Positions 56,865 through 64,000 of a stretch of DNA of 64,000 nt are shown piece after piece; the stretch's first letter is position 1, and every line of letters begins with the position of its first letter. The DNA comes from Adiantum capillus-veneris (taxonomy: Eukaryota > Streptophyta > Polypodiopsida > Polypodiales > Pteridaceae). The notes beneath the pieces are model-generated. The model had not been told where the DNA came from. It worked only from the letters and a program-made list of their open reading frames with translations, and made no database searches. The stretch is taken from positions 65,939,190-66,003,189 of the forward strand of contig CM043965.1 of the NCBI GenBank assembly GCA_014529385.2. Direction: 5' to 3'. The position numbers and the translations under genes were made by a program.

Positions 56865-58555
56865 GCAACCTTCTGCACTTCTGTGCTGAGCAATGATGGA
56901 TATGGAAGTATACCTATTACTGTATCATAGAAGAGAGATTGGGGATGGAGATTGTTATAGAAGCCAGTAAGGGAGTCGATGATGGGACCCGTCACGCCTA
57001 AATTCTTGCAGCCTTTCACAAATTTTCAAAATCGAGTGGAATAGTTGGGACTCGGGAGCCACCGCTACGCTGATACCTCACAAAAGAATGAGGATTGGGT
57101 ACTTGGAACAGTGGGTGATTTGAGAAAACATTATGAAGGACTTGAGAACCGAGAGGTAGATGCGTGAGGAAATAGGATGAAGAGATTCTGACGGGATCTG
57201 CTGGACATAGAATCTCATGCCATGTGTCCATCCCCTTTACAGGAATGTCTTCCTCCTAAGGGCGACCATCCCCCCTAGCCCTCCTCCAATGTTATTGCTC
57301 GATACCTCTATGACTCGCGCTTCCCAACTAACCTGGCAGGCGTTCTCCCTTGAGGAGGCCAAACCTGCCACCATCACCCGTTAAACTCGTCTAAGAGGGC
57401 CAACGATCAGCCATGACAATGTAAGGCCTACGGTTGACATTAGGGCTTTCATTTTACATGTATCTTACCATCAGCTCATGGCCTCCTCACCTATTAGTGG
57501 AGCCCCCATCCCTTGTGTTTTGCAAGCCCATTGACTGATCTTACATTCCCTATACCTAGGCCATCGTCCCATCCTCGTCCTGGCTTCCATTCACCGTTTG
57601 TTCAACCCATACATCAGCATTTTCAGAGTTTCAACAATAGATCAGCCCATTAACCTCCCATAACCCCATTAGAGTGGCATCAGTCCCTTGCAGAGGGACC
57701 ATCCATCCTTGTCATTCAGCAAGGAGTTCAGCTATCTACATCAACATGAATATCATCATCTTATCTAGTGCAAGGCCTTGCATTATCAGCATATCCCGGG
57801 GAAAATCCATATGTTCAATATTAAGGGGTTGCATGCGGAACCATATAAAAGGAGGCCTACACTTGCACTTCCATAGATGCATGTTGGGATAAGGGCGCCT
57901 CCCTCCTCAAATGTTATTGCTCGGTAGCTCTATCATTGGTGTTTCCCACCTGACTTGGCAGGTATTCTTCCTTGAGGAGGCCGAGCTGTCCACCAGCAAC
58001 CTCCAGGATGGCTGGCTCATGAGCTGCCATCCTAACTACTCCGCCTACACCACCCTCAGCCCCCAAAACCTGCCGCCTCCTCGCCTTGACCACCCTCTAG
58101 GTCTGACCAAGCCCTGTCACCTGCTCGTAACCACATCAATCAAACCCTGCCGCTCTTAATCTGGATTTCCAAGCATGTCGAACCACCTCAGCCAAATAGA
58201 GCGCTCAAAACCCCCTTGGTTTTTGGTCTCCAACTGCTCCAACCGCCTCCTCCTTGCGTTTCTCTTGCATCTTGCAACCTTGGATAGTCCTTGCTTTGCC
58301 TTCAGTCAAATGCTCACGGCCGACCTCCAAGCTGTAGCACTTTCCTTTCATAATCCGACATAAACTCCTCTCTTAACAATTAGCACTTTCATCCTCCTTG
58401 GCACCTACATACGATGCTCTCCAAGCTGCTGCTACTGGCAACCCTCTTTTTAAAATAGTCCTTTGTTTGTTTTTACATTCAGACATGTGCCCTTCTGCAG
58501 TGCAACCCTTTATAATTAGCTTGCAGTAAACCACGCCCCGCGCCCCCCCCCCCCC
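56865..58555. other. Spacer with a diverged 100-bp duplication
   Basis: CTCCTCCAATGTTATTGCTC at about 57290 and CTCCTCAAATGTTATTGCTC at about 57902 begin matching blocks of about 100 bp that end near GAGGAGGCC. Both can be read as MLLL-x-(T)S...TWQ-F-LEEA, suggesting an old coding fragment. No domain was recognised. The 82-codon frame at 57911-58159 is the longest. Confidence 0.45.
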
Positions 58556-58558
58556 GGG

Positions 58559-59091
<533 letters not shown>

Positions 59092-59370
59092 CTCAGAGAG
59101 CACTGCCCAAAAGTACAACACGAGTATGGGGTACCCCGCTGTAAAAAATGCTAAAATATCCCGAGAAGATGGAATCTTTTATTTCGACGTTGTGTTTGAA
59201 GGGTAGGGAGAGATTAGACATGTGGCGGCTGCCAGTTTTGGAAGTAGCTTTAGCATGCTGTGTTTGTGGCGATATTGTATGGGCAAGTGCGTGGTTGCGG
59301 CAGTACCGTATGGCCAGTTGCGTGGTTTATTTGGTGATAGAGCGCTATTGCAAGGCAGCTGCCATCACAC

Positions 59371-59822
59371 CTGCAGCGAGTATGGGGTAGTAGGGGACGG
59401 CACAGCAGCCTGTCCTGAGCCGTTTGCAGATACCAGAGGACGGCCCAGTAGCCTGTCCTGAGGCCTCACTTTCGTTCGCATTCGCCATCCCAACTGCAGC
59501 GAGCAGAGGGCGGGGCAGCAGACTGTAAAGTCACGCATTCGCCATCCCAACTGCAGCGACCTGAGGGCGGGGTAGTAGCCTGTCCTGAGGCGTCACCATT
59601 TTGGTTGCACCCGCCATCCCAACTGCAGCGAGCAGAGGGAAGCAGCATGTCCTGAGGTGTCACCTTTTTTGTTGCACCCGCATCCCAATTGCAGCGAGTA
59701 GAGGACGGGGCAGCAGCCTGTGGTGAGCCGTCACCTTTTCGGTTGTACCCGACATCCGAACTGCAGGGAGCAGACGACGGCAGCAGCCTGTGGTGAGCTG
59801 TCATGTGTTTCGTTGCAGCCGT
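59371..59822. repeat. GC-rich minisatellite upstream of the HUH gene
   Basis: CTGCAGCGAG or a variant recurs at 59371, 59494, 59551, 59623, 59689 and 59761 (intervals 123, 57, 72, 66, 72). A full unit reads roughly CTGCAGCGAGCAGAGGGCGG, GGCAGCAGCCTGTCCTGAG, CGTCACCTTTTTGGTTGCAC, CCGCCATCCCAA. The open minus-strand frame at 59466-59972 is produced by this repetition. Confidence 0.88.
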
Positions 59823-60114
59823 GGACAATGGCAAGACCAAATTCCGATTTGCTGCAGTGGTTGAGGACAGCAGTAGATAACCGTCGACGACGACAGCCCG
59901 CTGCTGAATGTGGATTGCTGAGGTGCTTGAGGACGATAGAAACCTGTTTACTGCAACACTGCACCACGACACCCAGGTATGTACATAGTGTATAGTATTC
60001 TATGTCTATTGTATTGGTAAATAGAAGTGGTCTTTTTTTGCTTTCGTTGTCGCCGTGTGTATGTATGTTTACATGTCGTAGTTTAGTGGGTTGTATCTTT
60101 AGGATTTTTATGAA

Positions 60115-60974
60115 ATGGCAAGCATGAAGCATCTTGCAAGGTCAGAAGACGCACAACCCTCTAGTTCAAAGAGACCTCGAGGGAGGCCTAGGCTCTCGGA
60201 AGAAGAGAGAATGGCGCGTACCGAAGGCAGCAAACCCAAAAAGATGCTCGAGCTGAGCATAACGGTGTCTACAAGTGGTAGTGATGTGGGTGTTGCTCTT
60301 TTTCCAAGGTCGAAAGCGTTTGTGGAGGAGGAGGTGGTCGTCGGCATGTGCACTGTCTTCCACCTCCACTTTCAGATGGTTGTTCGGATCATGGCGACTT
60401 CGATTATTGCAGTGAGCAAGAAAATAAAGCAGTACCTAGGATGGGATATTCATAGTCCCGTCGAAGCGAATATTCCCTGTCGTGCCCTCAAGCAAAAGAA
60501 CATGCACACCTTTCATGGTATGTTGGGGTATTATATGAAAGACATGGATCAACCACATTATCAGAACTTCTCACATAATGTAACAGTTGATGACATCAAC
60601 AAGGGAGTTGAACTATACACACAGTATGGGGCAGATGAGCTAAAAAATAGAGTTTGTCTGACGCATGCGAATATTTTTGATTGTGCACTTATGTATTGGA
60701 AATTCCACTTGAAGCACCCAATTGCTAACAACTTTTTATCAACGTTGCACCATATGCTAAAGTCTGGCAAGTACTACGTGTCTTCCTCGTGGATAACACC
60801 TTTTCAGGGCCGTGGAATGCCGTTGAAAAAGATCAAAGCATTATGGCAGACCATGATTTTTCCTTCTTCTAGAACATATCAAGATGTGATTGATATTTTT
60901 GATCTTGACGAGGCTTACACGAATGCGCAACCTCGCATCGACTGGTTTCTGAGAAGGTGGCAAGAAACCCACAT
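60115..60974 (+). CDS. Exon 1: AT-hook plus Replitron-like HUH endonuclease domain
   Basis: 287 codons read to a TAG at 60976, but a donor GT at 60975 allows joining to the next frame. The start is the first Met, MASMKHLARS. Residues 18-27 (SKRPRGRPRL) are a canonical AT-hook. HLH at residues 83-85 (TVFHLHFQMVVR) fits the HUH metal-binding motif, and YYMK at 139-142 (HGMLGYYMKDMDQPHYQ) fits the YxxK nucleophile motif of one-tyrosine HUH nucleases. ALKQKNMHTFHG, NRVCLTHANIFDCALMYWK and QGRGM resemble blocks I recall from Replitron-type HUH proteins of algae and plants, which are thought to cut single-stranded DNA during transposition. The frame has no internal stop, unlike its neighbours. Identification is from motif memory, not a search. 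Confidence 0.7.
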
Positions 60975-61063
60975 GTAGATTGCTTTCTTCTCGTTAACAT
61001 TAGTTGTGTTGTAATGGTGAATGTCACCACTAACATTGTTAATGTTTTGCAACCTGTTGTCAG

Positions 61064-61347
61064 CGATGAAGGGAAAACTGCAATTGCCTATCCGACAGAT
61101 GCTCATGAGGGACTAGTCGGCAATCCTTCAACTTTTAAAGGGAAAGAGAAAGTTGTTGTGCTGGACAGTGAGGAGGAAGAGACTGCATCTCTTCGCGCAG
61201 ATGCTCGCGAGGGATTCATAGGCAACTCTTCAACTGTAAAAGGCAAAGAAAAAATTGTTGTGCTTGACAATGAGGACAAAGAGGATGCACCTCTCGACGT
61301 AGACTTCATCCCACTCCTCACTAGACGAGGAGTCACTACTATTGCTA
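61064..61347 (+). CDS. Exon 2 (predicted): acidic region with two SIM-like repeats
   Basis: An intron of 89 bp (60975-61063, GT...AG) joins exon 1 in phase, giving ...QETH-I-DEGKTAIAY. The region contains two copies of a block of about 30 residues: ADAREGFIGNSSTVKGKEK-type sequence followed by VVVLDSEEEE (about 61150-61180) and IVVLDNEDKED (about 61255-61290). A short hydrophobic run plus acidic/Ser residues is the pattern of SUMO-interaction motifs. Without splicing the frame runs 60957-61352 and ends in TAA. The splice sites are inferred. Confidence 0.5.
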
Positions 61348-61438
61348 GTTAAAATGATGTATATAATATGTTACAATCACTTCCCCAACGGCTAGTATTG
61401 TTACGTTTCTCTCTGAAAGATTTCTTGATGTTTTGCAG

Positions 61439-61833
61439 GGTCGATGAAGCAATCTAGCCCTCGGGATAGTGCAGACACACAGCCACCGGAACCGCAAGCA
61501 TTGGACGATGATGCCATGCTCGACGGACTACATGATGTGCTCCTACAAATGTGGCGCCAGCTACATGGAGACAATCCCGAAGACTCGACTACTCTCCGCA
61601 CTTTCATTCATAATTCTATAGATAACTTTAAAAATATGATTAGCGAGAACGAAGTGAATGTAACAGACGTGCAAATCTCCCAACTGCAAGAGCAGATACA
61701 ATGCTTGCGCACCGAGATCACGTCATTAAAGGTGCAGCTTAACAGACTTAATGCAATTGTAACCAGGTTAAATAATATTACCAATAATTTTACCGCTGAT
61801 ACTCTTTGTAACTTTGTTTGTCACAACTTGTAG
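61439..61833 (+). CDS. Exon 3 (predicted): C-terminal coiled coil
   Basis: A second intron (61348-61438; GT donor in CTAGTTAAAA, acceptor TTTTGCAG) would join in phase. The reading frame contains MKQSSPRDSADTQPPEPQAL (an alternative start at 61444), then a leucine/isoleucine heptad region VQISQLQEQIQCLRTEITSL followed by KVQLNRLNAIVTRLNNI, a probable coiled coil for oligomerisation, ending at 61833. The three exons total 1539 nt, 512 residues. It could instead be a separate small ORF, but the continuous phase across two GT-AG introns favours one gene. Confidence 0.5.
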
Positions 61834-62345
61834 TCTCCTCTTGTTTCGTTAAGCATTCCGTATGTGTTTTTGATCTCTTGTGCAGATGTTCTATAGCATG
61901 GGTTATTTTTTACCAGTAAATTAATGTATATGTTTTCTGTTTTGAATCTCTTTTTCTGCTTGTGCTTTTTCCTTGCGGGTGTCCAATACACATGGAACCC
62001 GCCTCTTATTTTTCCTTTACCCTCAAATACGTTTCACCTTATGTAAATGCCAAAGAATCTTGGATGTAATGAATTTCTTTTCTATTCTCCCAGTAGTAGG
62101 AGCCTATCAATCCGTAATTACGCCTTCCCTTTTCTTGGCGTAGCTTTCGTTGAAGCTCAGCTATCAACAGCCCACCAACTCTCTCTCTATCTCTCTTTCT
62201 CTCTTTTTCCAAGCGCGCAGGTGCAGGTAGTCCCTGTGACATGTCTCTCTCTTTCCGAGTGTGTGCTACAAGCTACACTGTCGGATGAACGTCATGCTGC
62301 CATGTGTCAGGGGGGCCCGGAATCCCTCCCCCTTTTGTACTAGTA
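61834..62345. other. Intergenic, nothing recognised
   Basis: Pyrimidine-rich patch with CT repeats near 62180-62210. No motif-bearing frame. Confidence 0.5.
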
Positions 62346-62401
62346 TAGATTGGACGGCATATGGATGAGGTTGTTCCCAATTCCCAACCCCGTCGACCCG
62401 C

Positions 62402-63280
62402 ATGTTCGTGGAAGCTACTACGCAAGTGCTCAATGTTTATCGACCTACAATGCCCAAGGAATTTGATCAACCCCCACCTTTCCCTAACACCTCACCGGTC
62501 ATCAATCCTCTACATGTGAATGTGCCCCACCTCATTCGACCAAGCGCAATGGGAGTTGCTCATCGAGGACCTAGAAGCCATATGCCCATTCGGCCAACAC
62601 CAAACACTATAGCCCGTCCATCCGCTTTGGGTGTGTCGACTAGTGCCGGATTTCCTCGATTTGGTCCTCCGCATTTACCTCGAGGTCATGTGTTGCAAGG
62701 AACGCCGGCTTTGGGTAGCTATCAGGCACCTATAGCCTTGTCGAGGGATGCCTCCACATCCATGAATGATAGCTCCATCAATACTCCCATGTCCATGCCG
62801 TCTTCAATGGATGAAAATCCACCATCACTTCCTCGTGCTAATCAAGGCAACACTACTGGAGGAGATTGAGTGAATTGGCACTTTCAAAAAATTATTGTGC
62901 TAGTGGAGGCAAAAAAAGAGGTGGACTTGAAGATGCTTGAGGGCGGAATCAATGTGCGTGCCAAAGATAAATGGCAATTGATCTTTGAGATGTGCAAGGA
63001 AAGTGGGGTCTTCCGCTCTAAATCTCAACGTAAGAGCAAATGGGAGATTATCTCTAGCACATTCAACTGCATTTATGATTTTGAACGCAACCCACCTTCA
63101 GGAAGCATTAGCTATTGGCAAATGAACATTGCTGAGTGTCATGCAAGAGGCTTCCAACTGAAGAGTTCCCCATGGAACGCTATGAGAAAATGGCTAATTT
63201 ATTTGGAGGGGACAAAAATGTTGATGTGGGTGGTTCTTTTTGGCTTTCTAAAAGAAACCCTTAGTGTTGTGTTGGGCTAG
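62402..63280 (+). pseudogene. Myb/SANT-like (trihelix-type) protein with one in-frame stop
   Basis: The frame starts MFVEATTQVLNVYRP; the ATG used is the first after a region of small indels relative to the 32-kb copy. Residues 1-155 are Pro/Ser/Met-rich linker. A TGA (62867) falls after GNTTGGD, where trihelix proteins usually have a Trp opening the domain, so W to stop is likely. The same frame continues with VEAKKEVD, NVRAKDKWQLIFEMCKESGV, RSKSQRKSKWEIISSTF and YDFERNPPSGSISYWQM, which matches the plant trihelix/Myb-SANT-like fold with its spaced tryptophans. In the family it binds DNA. Related sequence at 31979 implies spread by a mobile element. Confidence 0.6.
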
Positions 63281-64000
63281 GGAGACTTTCATAGTTTTTA
63301 GTGCACGATGGAGATTTACCTTTCATTCCACATCCTGATATGTTTTTACTTTTAGTGGATTCTATTGTTTTAGAATGCTAAAGTGAAGCTTCACCTTGCA
63401 TAATTTTAATAAATTTTACACACACACATACATATATGTTTTTTTTTTTCATTCTGTTGGTTTAGAATGCTAAAGTAAAGTTTGACCTTACATAATCTTA
63501 ATAAATTCTATGAACACACGTATATTAATTAGTTCTTTTTATTTCACACTGTATTTCACAACTTCACATGGCTTTATATTTCTTGCATTTTATAGCTTGA
63601 TTATAGTCAATGTTAACATGCAAGAAAGTCTCTTTTATTAAGCGGATGTTGGTCGAGTTTCCTCCTCACAAAGAAGTAAACAGGAAAGACTAGCAAAAAT
63701 TTTGAGCTTTGCAAAATTTTTGGACGACTTTTTCACATATTTCATCGATTTTTCTTCCGTTTACCATGGTTTGCAACTAGCTAGTTTCGATTTTCAATCG
63801 GCTCAAGACTAAGCTGAGGCAATCCTTTCCCAAACACTGATACCAATTTTATCACTTCCTTATTGTTTTTGAAAGCCGTCGTGACCCTTTTACTTGTTAC
63901 ACTCAAATGGATAATAAAGTTACAAATGGTAACTTCTGTAGTGTACATTATTTGCTATGTTCTTGATTTGGTTTATATTGTGATAGATGTGGAGTATGGG
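63281..64000. other. Non-coding tail with a 92-bp repeat
   Basis: TTTAGAATGCTAAAGT(G/A)AAG blocks near 63369 and 63461 form a diverged tandem pair. CAAGACTAAGCTGAGGCA then CCTTTCCCAAACACTGATAC at about 63804-63840 matches sequence near 33470-33525 and may mark the end of the dispersed repeat; TGATACCAA there resembles a reversed PBS. No gene was recognised to the window end. Confidence 0.5.

Noticed and set aside
59371-59822. CRISPR-like regular spacing
   Set aside because: The supposed spacers are themselves homologous and the unit varies in length; a eukaryotic minisatellite is the simpler reading.
59466-59972. Minus-strand 168-codon frame with repeated ARCSWDG-like blocks
   Set aside because: It is the reverse reading of the minisatellite. 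Unit lengths of 57, 66 and 72 happen to be multiples of three, which keeps it open; no start context or domain supports it.

Overview
This is eukaryotic nuclear DNA from a land plant, made almost entirely of transposable elements in several states of decay. I see no operons, no tRNA or rRNA genes and no clear single-copy housekeeping gene. The evidence for a plant is Ty1/copia and Ty3/gypsy chromovirus elements with plant-type primer-binding sites (TGGTATCAGAGC, TGGCGCCGTTGTCAGGG), a plant L1-type LINE, a laccase exon fragment and a trihelix/Myb-SANT-like protein. Long GA/CT arrays and a Replitron-like HUH endonuclease gene would fit a seed-free plant such as a fern, but that placement is inference.

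Layout. 0-8.2 kb: a decayed LINE (endonuclease at 0.2-0.95 kb, reverse transcriptase to zinc finger at 6.08-8.1 kb), split by about 5.1 kb of unrecognised sequence that ends in the tail of an old gypsy element. 8.2-13.3 kb: non-coding sequence with microsatellites, a SINE-like stretch and tandem duplications. 13.28-18.0 kb: a decayed minus-strand copia element (copy A). 19.09-27.43 kb: a minus-strand copia element (copy C, target-site duplication CATGA) with another copia (copy B) nested inside it. 27.4-34.1 kb: GA arrays, a pair of short terminal-inverted-repeat elements with internal tRNA-like modules, a truncated copy of a dispersed gene-like repeat, and a laccase fragment. 34.115-39.147 kb: a nearly complete plus-strand copia (TSD CGTAT) whose frame is open except for four TAG codons. 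39.197-48.484 kb: a very young Ty3/gypsy chromovirus (TSD AAGGA, two 1595-bp LTRs) with a 386-bp tandem duplication in its reverse transcriptase. 49.235-56.864 kb: a minus-strand LARD-like element without coding capacity (TSD GCAAC). 56.9-60.1 kb: a duplicated fragment, three large CT arrays and a roughly 60-70-bp minisatellite. 60.115-61.833 kb: the most gene-like locus, three exons predicted to join in one frame, encoding an AT-hook, a HUH/YxxK nuclease-like region, two SUMO-interaction-like motifs and a coiled coil. 62.35-63.84 kb: a Myb/SANT-like gene with one in-frame stop, related to the truncated copy at 32 kb.

The history can be partly ordered. The LINE and copia copies A, B and C are old and heavily frameshifted. 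The plus-strand copia LTRs differ by roughly 2-3%. The gypsy LTRs differ at about six of 1595 positions, so it is the youngest element. The two items most worth experimental attention are the HUH-endonuclease locus with repeat arrays just upstream, and the pair of TIR elements carrying internal pol III-like modules. Element boundaries and counts were read by eye.
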